Positions 7,961-16,939 of a DNA stretch of 64,000 nucleotides are shown one piece after another. The stretch covers positions 1-64,000 of the forward strand of contig JADHTQ010000019.1 of assembly GCA_016784965.1 (NCBI GenBank), in the 5' to 3' direction. Position numbers and translations under genes: made by a program. The notes beneath the pieces are model-generated. The model was not told where the DNA came from. It saw nothing but the letters and a program-made list of their open reading frames with translations, and made no database searches. The stretch comes from Bacteriovoracaceae bacterium. GTDB taxonomy: Bacteria; Bdellovibrionota; Bacteriovoracia; Bacteriovoracales; Bacteriovoracaceae. Within the stretch, counting starts at the first letter, position 1; every line of letters begins with the position of its first letter.

Positions 7961-9271
7961 TCAAAGATCAACAAGCTCAAGCTTAATTTTCCGATAAAGA
8001 ATCCCCCCCAAAATAACCGCCGCCAAAGTCAGCGCCACCGCCAATCCAATCCAAATCCCTTTGGCATCATACTTACCCGGAATTGCCAGATAGACCCCCA
8101 AGGGAACTCCAATAATCCAGTAACAAATTAGTGCCACCACAGACACACTTTTGCTGATTTTCATTCCTCGCAAAATTCCCGATATGGTTACTTGGAAGCC
8201 ATCGCTTAGTTGAAATAAAGCGACAATGTACAAAAGAGGAACGACCACTTCTATGACTGATTCATCTGCGGTAAATAGTTTGGCATATAGTTGTGGGATT
8301 AAAAGATAGGTAAGTGCAGTGAAGCTCATAAATGAGATGGAGAGGAAGTGTCCGCTTTTAATAAGTTCGATGATTCTGTGAATGTTTTTGGTGCCGTAGG
8401 CGAAGCCTACCTTTACAGATAAGGCGCTGGAGATGGCCAGTGGAACCATGAAGGTAACACCTGTAAGGGTTAAAACTATGTTGTGGGCAGCGACTTGGAG
8501 GGTGCTAATTAGGCCCACTACTAGTGTTCCGACAAAGAAGGCACTTACTTCTAAAAAAACACTTATTGAGATCGGTACACTCAGTTTAATTAGTTCGCTC
8601 AAGTATGACATATCGATGATTTTTTTGCCCCGTAACTCTTTCCAGACAAAGGGGATTAGGGTCAGCGCCATGATGGTTCTGGTGGTGATGCTGGCGTAGG
8701 CGAGTCCTATGAATCCGAAACTTGGCAAAGGGCCGATGCCGAAAACTAGGCAGTAGTTTAGGGCGATGTTAAAAAACACGGCGATGATTGAGATGGTATT
8801 GGGGACAATTACCAACTCATATGACTGCAAGTACTCTTTGATGGCGTGGAATATAAAGCTTCCCAGGTAGGAAAAGCCAATTAGAAACATATAGTCTTGA
8901 ATCATGGGGATGAGTTTTGCTTCAAAATTAAATAGTGCAATGGCCGGAATTATCGCCCAGGTCAAAAGAGCGAACATTACAGACAGAACTGTTACATAAA
9001 CTAGACTGCTCCAGAGGTAGACGCTGACATCCTCACCGGTACCTCTTTTATTTGATAAAATGGGAGACATGCCAAAGGCCAACGCTAGTCCTGAGATAAA
9101 TAGCGGCGAGAGTACTCCGTTTGCCAGACCAATTGCTGCGAGGGTATCAGTTCCGTGATGTCCGGCAATTAGGATATCTCCGGCACCGATTAGCATCTGT
9201 CCGAGCTGCCCTAAAATAATGGGGACTGCAAAAAGAATTAATTCTTTTGTGGAGATTACAAATACTTTCAT
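7961..9271 (-). CDS. MATE-family multidrug/Na+ exporter, 436 aa
   Basis: About twelve hydrophobic segments fill the protein, and the length is normal for MATE (NorM-like) cation-coupled drug exporters. The N-terminus ELILFAVPIILGQLGQMLIG followed by AGDILIAGHHGTDTLAAIGLA is the family's typical first two helices. An internal repeat of the same pattern starts near residue 225 (LIKLSVPISISVFLEVSAF). It acts in the inner membrane. It follows batE by only 12 bases, so it may be the last gene of the Bat operon. I see no good ribosome site at the ATG. The substrate cannot be told from sequence. Confidence 0.9.
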   Translation of the reverse strand: MKVFVISTKELILFAVPIILGQLGQMLIGAGDILIAGHHGTDTLAAIGLANGVLSPLFISGLALAFGMSPILSNKRGTGEDVSVYLWSSLVYVTVLSVMFALLTWAIIPAIALFNFEAKLIPMIQDYMFLIGFSYLGSFIFHAIKEYLQSYELVIVPNTISIIAVFFNIALNYCLVFGIGPLPSFGFIGLAYASITTRTIMALTLIPFVWKELRGKKIIDMSYLSELIKLSVPISISVFLEVSAFFVGTLVVGLISTLQVAAHNIVLTLTGVTFMVPLAISSALSVKVGFAYGTKNIHRIIELIKSGHFLSISFMSFTALTYLLIPQLYAKLFTADESVIEVVVPLLYIVALFQLSDGFQVTISGILRGMKISKSVSVVALICYWIIGVPLGVYLAIPGKYDAKGIWIGLAVALTLAAVILGGILYRKIKLELVDL

Positions 9272-9283
9272 TTATTGAATCAT

Positions 9284-10039
9284 CTAAAAGACTGCCCGCT
9301 TGGATTCAATCCAGCCCTTTTTCCCGTCTCTAAGAGTAATTTGCAACCATTTATCTTGCACGGAGCTAGTGACAAAAAACTCGTGACCTTCACTTAAAGA
9401 AAATAACACCACATTATCTTTACCGATTGCTGAATACACTTTTGCTTGTTCGGAGGTTATGACACCAATTTTGTGGTCTTGTAAATAATCTTTACCGGCC
9501 ACCACAATCGAAAGTAACAAACAAAACAGTGTTATTTTTTGTACCCATATGCCCCACTCACTTCTTCTAATTAGTATCAACAGCACGGTGATAATCCAAA
9601 AAAGAAGTGACAAGGCCGAGACAAAATACAAGCTCTCCTTGCTATTTAAAAAAGTAGATAGGGTGATAAAGTCGCTCCAGGATTTCACCGGCTCCAACTT
9701 GTCAATGGTTTTACCCCTGGCGTATTCTAAATTAAACTTCACATCGGGATCGCGCGGTAGATGCTTTTGGGCCTGTAGGTAGTAAAAAATGGAGTGACCT
9801 AGCTGTTCATTGCGAAAATAGAAATTTCCAAGATTAAAGTAAAGTGTACCGGAGCTAAGTTCACCGCCCTTTGGCAGTACTTGCTTATAAGCCTTGATTG
9901 CTTCTTCGTAGCTGCTCTTATCGTATAGGGCATGGGCCTTTGTTAAGTGCTCTGTGATATTTGTTGCACAATGTGTATAGTTTGCGGTGATCACTAAAAC
10001 TGTCACAGAGGCCAAAAAAGATATAAAGTATCTCATCAC
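9284..10039 (-). CDS. batE: BatE-like TPR/SH3 protein
   Basis: A signal peptide (FISFLASVTVLVITANYTHCA) is followed by two TPR-like repeats (about 30-105: ALYDKSSYEEAIKAYKQVL and GTLYFNLGNFYFRNEQLGHS). Two membrane segments lie near 135-185, and the C-terminal domain ends in WLQITLRDGKKGWIESKRA, an SH3b-like fold. This is the standard BatE architecture. GTG at 10039 and ATG at 10036 are both reachable from the GGAG inside the end of batD; the start overlaps the batD stop, so translation is coupled. It is likely a periplasmic partner of the BatA/BatB von Willebrand proteins. Confidence 0.85.
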   Translation of the reverse strand: MMRYFISFLASVTVLVITANYTHCATNITEHLTKAHALYDKSSYEEAIKAYKQVLPKGGELSSGTLYFNLGNFYFRNEQLGHSIFYYLQAQKHLPRDPDVKFNLEYARGKTIDKLEPVKSWSDFITLSTFLNSKESLYFVSALSLLFWIITVLLILIRRSEWGIWVQKITLFCLLLSIVVAGKDYLQDHKIGVITSEQAKVYSAIGKDNVVLFSLSEGHEFFVTSSVQDKWLQITLRDGKKGWIESKRAVF

Positions 10040-11817
10040 CTAATCTCCTTTTCAGCTCTTTTAATAAGCAGAGATAACTGCTCCTTCAAGGCATTGATAG
10101 TAACAGCATCAACTCCTCCCCCACTATAGGTTCCCATCTCGCAGGTGCGCAGGAAGTTTTTTACTTCTACGGTTAACTCCTGTGAGACATTTTTTAAACT
10201 TAGCCGTCTTTCGACATCAATGGGGGTTAAGGCCAGACCATCGATGTTTAATTTATCTCCCACGTATTGCCTTAGGGTGTTGGAGTATTTTTCTAACACT
10301 TTGGGGTCATCAGTTTTTAATCCTTTGGAGTTTTTTAGGTATTTTTTATAGGCAACACTGCGCCGCTGATGTCCGATATCATTTTTGAATCGCTGGTGTC
10401 TTTGCATGAGAACGAAAGTAATTAGATAAATTATTGGTATAAAAAAAACAGCGATTGCAAAGATTATTTTATCAACTAGCGTTACGCGATCGTTGGTTAG
10501 GTTGTAGACATCCCTCTTTATAGGCATCAGGTCTTGGCCCAACACTTTAATTTTTTTCTTTTTCCTCCTCGCACTCACATCAGTGCCTTTGACGTGGGCT
10601 ATATCTTTGTCATCACTACTGGGGGAGACTTGAATTTGCAACGCTTGAGTGCTTACAACTTCATATTTTTTCGTTTGTGGATTGAAGTAGTGAAGTTTAA
10701 TGGGGGCAATGGTGTTTAGCCCTTGAGTTTGTGGTACCAGGGCCATTTTGAAGACCTTGCGACCAAATATGCTGTCACCTTGGGCATGCAGAGTAAATTG
10801 TGGTTTGTCGGCATATACTTTAAAACCATCTAGGTTAATTTTTGGTAGTTTGACATCTCTAACATTTCCTTTGCCGGTAACCTCTAAGGTTAAAGTGGTC
10901 GACTCGCCAACGGTTGCAATATTTTTACTCAAACTGCCTTTGATTTTGTAAAGGCCAACTCCGTTTGAGAAGTTGGGTGGTTTGCCTTCAGTGGGTAGGG
11001 GTAAAACTGTCATCTTAATCGGTTGAGAAGTTAAGCGGATTCTTTTGGTCCGCACAATATTGCCCAAAAACGAATCTAAAAAGAAGTTGCCCCTCCTTCT
11101 TCTTCTTTTTTCTGATACGGGGACGTTTGTAATAAGTGAAGCCTTGCCGATAGTCAACTCTCCAGCAGCGTTGGGAAAAAGTGCTTTTTTAAATTCGGTT
11201 ACTTCATAGAGTTGTCCATTGATTCTCTTAGTACGCTCTTTAGTATTGCCAAGATCCTCTTTCCAAAACCCCTTAAAGTCAGGACTCTCTTCAAGGCCAG
11301 CTCCTTGAACATCTACCCTCGTAAAAAACTGAAAATGATATATAACTTGCTCACCCACATAAGGAGACTTGTTACTAACTGTGGTCATAATGAAATATTT
11401 TCTATTTTTATCAACAGTACCAGTGTTTCCGCTTCCGTTATCTACGTAGCCTTTACCCACTGAAATACTTAGCTTATTACTTGTGAGTTTTCTACCTCGA
11501 TAATCTAGCGTCACAGGCCCAAGCTCAAACTTCCCCATTTTTTTGGGCACAAGAGAGTAGGTAATCTGACGACTTACTTGTATATTAGTATTTACAATAC
11601 TGATGCTGCTTGAGGAATTTGTTCCACGCATCTCAAAGTTCTCTATACCACTAATTTTTGGAGCATGGTTGGTATCCTTAATCCCCTGCAGAGTTATCAC
11701 CAATCTCAATTCATCATCCATGGTAATAGTGGTTGAGTCTGTGGATATACTAATACCCACTGCACGGGCAGAAGACATAAAAAGCATCACTATTGTAAAA
11801 TATATTATCTTTTTCAT
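10036..11817 (-). CDS. batD: BatD, Ig-like repeat membrane protein, 593 aa
   Basis: The ATG at 11817 (MKKIIYFTIVMLFMSSARA) follows GGTGA and gives a clean signal peptide; an upstream start at 11835 would run into the previous gene. The long periplasmic part carries repeated Ig-like beta domains, including KNRKYFIMTTVSNKSPYVGE and the SPDFKGFWKEDL stretch typical of BatD. A membrane helix at about 455-475 (IIFAIAVFFIPIIYLITFVL) precedes a cytoplasmic helical tail. It lies between batBC and batE. BatD is proposed to scaffold the Bat complex in the envelope. Confidence 0.9.
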   Translation of the reverse strand: MKKIIYFTIVMLFMSSARAVGISISTDSTTITMDDELRLVITLQGIKDTNHAPKISGIENFEMRGTNSSSSISIVNTNIQVSRQITYSLVPKKMGKFELGPVTLDYRGRKLTSNKLSISVGKGYVDNGSGNTGTVDKNRKYFIMTTVSNKSPYVGEQVIYHFQFFTRVDVQGAGLEESPDFKGFWKEDLGNTKERTKRINGQLYEVTEFKKALFPNAAGELTIGKASLITNVPVSEKRRRRRGNFFLDSFLGNIVRTKRIRLTSQPIKMTVLPLPTEGKPPNFSNGVGLYKIKGSLSKNIATVGESTTLTLEVTGKGNVRDVKLPKINLDGFKVYADKPQFTLHAQGDSIFGRKVFKMALVPQTQGLNTIAPIKLHYFNPQTKKYEVVSTQALQIQVSPSSDDKDIAHVKGTDVSARRKKKKIKVLGQDLMPIKRDVYNLTNDRVTLVDKIIFAIAVFFIPIIYLITFVLMQRHQRFKNDIGHQRRSVAYKKYLKNSKGLKTDDPKVLEKYSNTLRQYVGDKLNIDGLALTPIDVERRLSLKNVSQELTVEVKNFLRTCEMGTYSGGGVDAVTINALKEQLSLLIKRAEKEIR

Positions 11818-11828
11818 TGTCACCTTAT

Positions 11829-13709
11829 TTACCAATCCTTCTCGACTCTACGGGGTCCTCCCCCTTGTTGCATCTGCCTTCTTAGATGTTTCTTGCGATC
11901 TTCATCCAAGGTGTCAAGCCACCTTTGGGCCTCTTCCTTGCTCATTTTATGGGCCTTTTTCTCGCCTTGCTTTTTTTGATCTTTGTCTTCCTCTTTGCTT
12001 TTTTGCTGACCCTGTTTGGCAGATCCCCCCTCTTGTTTTTTGTCTTTATCTTTTTGTTTGCCTTTATCTCCCTCTTTATCCTTATCCCCTTGTTTTTTGT
12101 CCTGTTTATCATCGGGTTTTGGCTTTTGCCCCTGCTGCTTTTGTCCCTGTTGCTGCTGCTGTTGTTGTTGATTTGGATCTTGTTGCTGCTGCTGTTGATT
12201 TGGATCTTGCTGTTGGTTTTGCTGATTTTGCTGCTTCTGTTTTTGCTGCCTCTTTTTATTCTCCTCAATTCTTCTTTTAATCTCTTCGCGTACAAACTCT
12301 AAGTTGTGCTGGGTATCTTCATCGGTAGGATCAAGATCCAAGGCCTTCTTATAAAAATCCACCGCCTCTTGTAATTTCCCCAAGCGATATGCCACATTTC
12401 CTAGATTATAGTAGGATTTTTGAGCGAGAGCATTGTCGCCTTTAAATGCCGTTTGTTGATAGGCCGTTTTGGCCTTATCATATTGCTTCATTTTATAATA
12501 GGTATTTGCCATATTGTACTGCAGGTCCAGGTTGCCTGGCTGCTCGATCTGCTCGTCGATGAAATCCTTTAGCGCATCTGAATAATTCTCTTTAGCGTAC
12601 AGCTCCTCTGCCTCATTTTTGGCAAATGTTACAATGGGAAGTATTAAAATCAGAAGTAGTAGGGCAGTGGTGTGTTTTGATCTAAATAAAAACTTCCACC
12701 ATCTTCTTTTTAATTTGTGTCTATTGCTTTTTTCACCGTAGAGTGCCTCAAAAATTAAAAGCATAATCGCTATAAACAAAGGCCACTGAAAGCGCATCTC
12801 AAATCGTTTTCTTCTGCCGCTTTTTAGTTCCTTGTCTTCTACATTTTTGGTGATATCTTCATAAATTTTTTCTAAATCCAAGTCTCCGGTAACTGAGCGA
12901 ACGTAGCTGCCACCAGTGCCTAGAGCTATCTTTTGCAGTGTCTCTTCGTCCAGGTGGGTAATGATTACTTCGCCAGCTCTATTTTTTTTAAATCCACCTC
13001 CCTTTTTGAGTGGGATTGGGGCCCCACCCTCTTTTCCAATTCCGATGGTGTAAATTTTAACTCCTGCCTCTGCGGCAGCTTTGGCCGCCTCAACTGGCTT
13101 TTGGCCGTGATCTTCACCATCGGTAATCAAAATTAAAACTCGCGATTTTTTGTCATTTTGATCGAAGCTTTTAACCGCCATCTCAATTGCTTCCCCAATG
13201 GCCGTACCTGGAACGGGGATTAGGTCAGTTGACAAATCGTCTAAAAATATTTGAACAGCTCCATAGTCTAAAGTTAGCGGGCTTTGTAAAAAACTGCTTC
13301 CTGCAAAGGCGATCAGACCCACGCGATCTCCCTGCATAATATTTAAAAGATCCATGATCTCGCGCTTTGCTCGCTCTAGGCGGTTCGGGGATACATCTTG
13401 GGCCAACATACTGCCAGATACATCTAAGGCCACTAAAACATCAACCCCGCGCCGTTTTACCTCTTCCCAGTGAAATCCCCATTTGGGCCCAATTAACGAT
13501 AAGATGGCAAAAAGGACACATAGAATTAAGGCAATTGACTTTACCTTCTGCCGGGCAAAAGAGACGTGTTGCAACAGACGCTCTTTAAGCTCAGCTCCCA
13601 GGAACTGGTCGATTAAAACTTGTTTTTTCTTATGGGCCCAGACATAGAAAATCACAAGAGCTGGGATTAACCATAATAACCATATAAATTGTAGATTCCC
13701 ATATTTCAT
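11829..13709 (-). CDS. batB: BatB-BatC fusion: vWA domain plus TPR and Q/K-rich tail, 626 aa
   Basis: Two N-terminal helices (about 8-25 and 58-75) are followed by a von Willebrand A domain with the metal-binding motif DVSGS at 96-100 and later TDGEDHG. A membrane helix near 310 and a second one near 345 lead to three TPR-like units (about 365-460: DALKDFIDEQIEQPGNLDLQ, AQKSYYNLGNVAYRLGKLQE). The last 165 residues are Gln-, Lys- and Asp-rich with runs of Q, ending in basic residues. In many genomes BatB and BatC are separate; here they are one chain. The tail is low-complexity and probably disordered. Confidence 0.9.
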   Translation of the reverse strand: MKYGNLQFIWLLWLIPALVIFYVWAHKKKQVLIDQFLGAELKERLLQHVSFARQKVKSIALILCVLFAILSLIGPKWGFHWEEVKRRGVDVLVALDVSGSMLAQDVSPNRLERAKREIMDLLNIMQGDRVGLIAFAGSSFLQSPLTLDYGAVQIFLDDLSTDLIPVPGTAIGEAIEMAVKSFDQNDKKSRVLILITDGEDHGQKPVEAAKAAAEAGVKIYTIGIGKEGGAPIPLKKGGGFKKNRAGEVIITHLDEETLQKIALGTGGSYVRSVTGDLDLEKIYEDITKNVEDKELKSGRRKRFEMRFQWPLFIAIMLLIFEALYGEKSNRHKLKRRWWKFLFRSKHTTALLLLILILPIVTFAKNEAEELYAKENYSDALKDFIDEQIEQPGNLDLQYNMANTYYKMKQYDKAKTAYQQTAFKGDNALAQKSYYNLGNVAYRLGKLQEAVDFYKKALDLDPTDEDTQHNLEFVREEIKRRIEENKKRQQKQKQQNQQNQQQDPNQQQQQQDPNQQQQQQQQGQKQQGQKPKPDDKQDKKQGDKDKEGDKGKQKDKDKKQEGGSAKQGQQKSKEEDKDQKKQGEKKAHKMSKEEAQRWLDTLDEDRKKHLRRQMQQGGGPRRVEKDW

Positions 13710-13735
13710 GGAAAAACTCTCCTGCTTCTTTTGCT

Positions 13736-14725
13736 TTAAGGAATTTTTCTAAGCCTAGTGTTGGCCAGTAAAATTTCTAACAGCAGTATCATTAATGCTG
13801 GTATCAAAAACCAATGAAACAATTCATTATATTGTGTATATTGCTTTACTTTAACCTCTCTAGTTTCAAGCTTATCAATCTCATCATAAATGCGGGCCAG
13901 CTCATCTTCATCGTTAGCGCGATAATATTTGCCACCGGTGATTGTGGCTACATTCGTCAGTGTTTTTTCATCTAAAATTACCCGGCGATAATTTAGGCGC
14001 CTTCCAAAAATGGTGTCTTCAAGAAATGGAGCTTGCCCCGAGGTGCCAACACCAATGGTGTAGATTTTAATTCCGTAGGTTTTGGCAATTTCAGCTGCCT
14101 TGGTGGGCAAAATCCTGCCGGCCGTATTTTCTCCATCTGTTAGTAAAATGATTATTTTAGACTTTGCTTTTAACTCTTTGATGCGGTTAACACTAACCCC
14201 AATCGCCGAACCAATGGCAGTGGCCATTCCGGCCATCCCAATTTCTAATTTAGTTAAAAAATCGACGACAATTCCATGATCTAAAGTTAGCGGACATTGG
14301 GTATATGCCTCTTCTCCAAATACCACTAGTCCCAAGCGGTCTGCAGGTCTTTTTTTAACAAATTGGGTAACAACTTTTTTAACAATGGTTAAGCGGTTCA
14401 CTCGCTTTCCATCCATTTTAAAATCTAAGGCCTCCATACTACCCGAGGTATCAAGTGCCAAAACTATATCTATTCCTTCAGAGGAAACCTCGGAAAAAAC
14501 CCTGCCCTTTTGAGGTCTGGCTATTGACATAATAAATAAAATGAGTGCTACGACTCTTAAAAAGGTTAGGATCATGCGGGGGTGAATTCCTGGGCCTTTA
14601 GTCACTTGTTTTAAGATGACCAAGCTGGAAAAGCGTATCCGCCCGCCGCTGCTGCTACTGAAAAACAAAATGGGGATTATAAAACCTAGCAATAAAAAAA
14701 ACCAGGGATCTGCAAACCTCATCAT
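13736..14725 (-). CDS. batA: BatA, von Willebrand factor A membrane protein, 329 aa
   Basis: Membrane helices flank a vWA domain: one at about 10-24, one at about 53-68 and one at the C-terminus (about 305-322). The metal-ion-dependent adhesion site starts with ALDTSGSM (D92) and continues with TDGEN. The start ATG overlaps the stop of the upstream gene (ATGA), indicating translational coupling. The protein most likely forms the Bat complex with BatB, with the vWA domain in the periplasm or cytoplasm depending on topology. Confidence 0.92.
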   Translation of the reverse strand: MMRFADPWFFLLLGFIIPILFFSSSSGGRIRFSSLVILKQVTKGPGIHPRMILTFLRVVALILFIMSIARPQKGRVFSEVSSEGIDIVLALDTSGSMEALDFKMDGKRVNRLTIVKKVVTQFVKKRPADRLGLVVFGEEAYTQCPLTLDHGIVVDFLTKLEIGMAGMATAIGSAIGVSVNRIKELKAKSKIIILLTDGENTAGRILPTKAAEIAKTYGIKIYTIGVGTSGQAPFLEDTIFGRRLNYRRVILDEKTLTNVATITGGKYYRANDEDELARIYDEIDKLETREVKVKQYTQYNELFHWFLIPALMILLLEILLANTRLRKIP

Positions 14726-15678
14726 ATGACAGAATCCTCCTCAACTTGCTCATCTGGCTTTGTTAGTGCAACAAAATCAAAAGCTTGATCTAAAATATCA
14801 TTACTTCTTTTTTGGGATATGGTCATGTCGGTAAACTTCACCAAATCGGTGTCTTTCATTATTTCTAAAAAGGATGCTTTTAAATCATCATTAATCTCAT
14901 TAAAAGAGGTAAATTCAGACTTGATCTCTTCAAAGGTCATATCGGTAGCAGTAACCTTAAACATTCCTTCAAAATACTCCCTGATTATATCAGAAAGGGT
15001 AAAGTGAAAATACTTATCATCTCCGATGCTTAGTGGATCGTCTTCTTTAAGCTGGGTCAGCCTCTCTAAAGCAACCTCGTGTACAGGTCTTGGGGGTACT
15101 ATTGTCTTTTTTGGTCTTCTTAAAAAATATATAAGCACTCCAAATGCCACCACAATCAAAAGACAGATTATCAGTGTTACAATTTCCCAAGTCTTCCATT
15201 TTTTGGGGATCTTGATCAACCCCTTAATATCGCGAATATCTTTTGATTTTTCTCCATCCTTTTGTAGAACACTTGTTACCTCTACAAAAATCTCGGAAGT
15301 CTTAATTGATTTTTCAGCGCCCTCTTGATCTTTATAGCGTATTTCAATTGCTGGTAAAATATATGATCCCGTTATATCAGCACGAAGTTTATACCATCTT
15401 TTGGAGACAATATAATCTTCATCCCTAACCGGTCCTTCCTCGCCAGAATCAATAACTCTAAACCCCTCAATGGCGCCCCCAATCTCGGGTAGGTCCAACT
15501 TTATTTCTTTTTTAACTTTAATCTCAACCGTAAAGGTTAGCTCGTCACTCGTGGTAATCTGGGCCTTATCGATACTACTAGTTGCGATTATTGGTGGAGC
15601 CTCTGCCTCATCTTCACTCAAGGCAAAGGGTGAAATAACTAAAAGTTGAATTATTAAAATTAATAGATAGTGCTTCAT
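14722..15678 (-). CDS. BatD-like / DUF4381-like membrane protein, 318 aa
   Basis: After a signal peptide (HYLLILIIQLLVISPFALS), residues about 30-140 form one Ig-like domain like those of BatD (IDKAQITTSDELTFTVEI). A membrane helix at about 168-188 (IVTLIICLLIVVAFGVLIYF) is followed by a cytoplasmic helical domain of about 120 residues (HFTLSDIIREYFEGMFKVTA), the pattern seen in DUF4381 and short BatD-like proteins. Both ends overlap neighbours by four bases. It likely links the periplasmic and cytoplasmic parts of the MoxR-Bat machinery. Confidence 0.75.
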   Translation of the reverse strand: MKHYLLILIIQLLVISPFALSEDEAEAPPIIATSSIDKAQITTSDELTFTVEIKVKKEIKLDLPEIGGAIEGFRVIDSGEEGPVRDEDYIVSKRWYKLRADITGSYILPAIEIRYKDQEGAEKSIKTSEIFVEVTSVLQKDGEKSKDIRDIKGLIKIPKKWKTWEIVTLIICLLIVVAFGVLIYFLRRPKKTIVPPRPVHEVALERLTQLKEDDPLSIGDDKYFHFTLSDIIREYFEGMFKVTATDMTFEEIKSEFTSFNEINDDLKASFLEIMKDTDLVKFTDMTISQKRSNDILDQAFDFVALTKPDEQVEEDSVI

Positions 15679-16931
15679 TTAACCTTATCCAAAAAAAGTT
15701 TTACATCTTCAGTTTTTACAATATCATCCATCAATTGTTTGTACTTATCCTGGGCCTTAAGGGTTTTATAATCTGATTCCACCCTGCTTTTTACTTGCTT
15801 GAAACTTGGCTCCACTCTTTGAAACAGCTCGTCTACAGAAAAAATATAGTAGTACCCTTGGCTTAAAAATGGCCCGGCCCACTTGCCCTGTTTGGTGTTT
15901 AAGATTTCATCAGTGACGTCTTTGACAAGACCCATAAATGGCTCACCTTTAAATACAAATTGTGGCGCCTTCCCACCTTGATCTTTTGTCGCCTCATCTA
16001 ATGAGTATTTTTTAACAAGCTTTGCAAAATTAACTTTGTTCTTTAGTTGCTTTTTGATCTCATTTGCCTTTTTCTTACCCTTTACTTTTATCAAAGATAC
16101 TTTGGCCCTCTCTTTGATCACGTAGCGCTGCTTATTGGCATCAAAGTAATTTTTAATATCAGATGCATCGGCAGTAATCTTGCTTTGCACCTGGGCTTCT
16201 ATAATCTTGGCAATTAACAGCTGCTTTTCTACTTGGGCCAGCTGTTTGATTATTTTTGGGTCTTTTTGATATTGCAACCGATGGGCCTTTGCAAGCAGAA
16301 GCTCATCAGCGACAAATTTTTTGACGAAGTTTTTCTTTGCCTCTTGGTTTTCTCCAAATTGTTTCTTATAAGCATCGGGAAGCATATCAAATTCTTCATT
16401 TACTTGATGCAAATAAATGGGCCGCCCCTCAATATTGGCAACGACTTGACCACCTTGCTTGGCACTGCCTTTGTTTAAACTAGTGGTCTGTTTTAAAGAG
16501 TACTTGGCAGCACTAAATTTTTTCAGCTTCTCCAAAAGGGCCACAATGCGCTTATTGGCATCTGCTGTATATTTAGATGCACTATCGATTAACTCCACCT
16601 GATAGTACCACGAAAGTGCTTGCTCCAATTTACCGGCCTCTTCACTTAAAGAGGCAATACTAAAAGCAACCTTTGAATGGGTACTACTATCTACCTGGGC
16701 CTTTTGTAGGTAATCAATGTATTGATTAATGGCCTGCTCAGTTAGACCTGCTGCTTGCAATTTATTGCCCGCTTGTCTTAAATAACTAAATTCAACCAAA
16801 CTGTCACTTGGTCCCTGTCCACTTTTAATGAAAATAAAAACCATTATAATTATGGCAGTTATTATTTGCGTCGCAAATAACACAAACATCCTTTTATCAA
16901 ACAATGGTTTTTTTACAACTTGTCCTACCAT
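15675..16931 (-). CDS. Parvulin-type peptidyl-prolyl isomerase with N-terminal anchor and TPR, 418 aa
   Basis: A cytoplasmic N-terminus and one membrane helix (FVLFATQIITAIIIMVFIFI, about 17-36) place the rest in the periplasm. Residues about 50-145 look like TPR helices. A SurA-N-like helical region (about 170-245) precedes a parvulin domain (about 255-365) with FAKLVKKYSLDEATKDQGG and ILNTKQGKWAGPF, the usual rotamase signatures. It resembles PrsA/SurA/PpiD chaperones. The end overlaps the next gene by four bases, so it belongs to the Bat operon. Likely job: folding exported Bat partners or clients (inference). Confidence 0.85.
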   Translation of the reverse strand: MVGQVVKKPLFDKRMFVLFATQIITAIIIMVFIFIKSGQGPSDSLVEFSYLRQAGNKLQAAGLTEQAINQYIDYLQKAQVDSSTHSKVAFSIASLSEEAGKLEQALSWYYQVELIDSASKYTADANKRIVALLEKLKKFSAAKYSLKQTTSLNKGSAKQGGQVVANIEGRPIYLHQVNEEFDMLPDAYKKQFGENQEAKKNFVKKFVADELLLAKAHRLQYQKDPKIIKQLAQVEKQLLIAKIIEAQVQSKITADASDIKNYFDANKQRYVIKERAKVSLIKVKGKKKANEIKKQLKNKVNFAKLVKKYSLDEATKDQGGKAPQFVFKGEPFMGLVKDVTDEILNTKQGKWAGPFLSQGYYYIFSVDELFQRVEPSFKQVKSRVESDYKTLKAQDKYKQLMDDIVKTEDVKLFLDKVK

Positions 16932-16939
16932 GATTTAAA

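Noticed and set aside
11603-12302. Long plus-strand frames opposite batD and the end of batBC
   Set aside because: They are mirror images of the Q/K-rich tail and adjoining batD sequence, full of Leu/Phe runs, and have no ribosome site.
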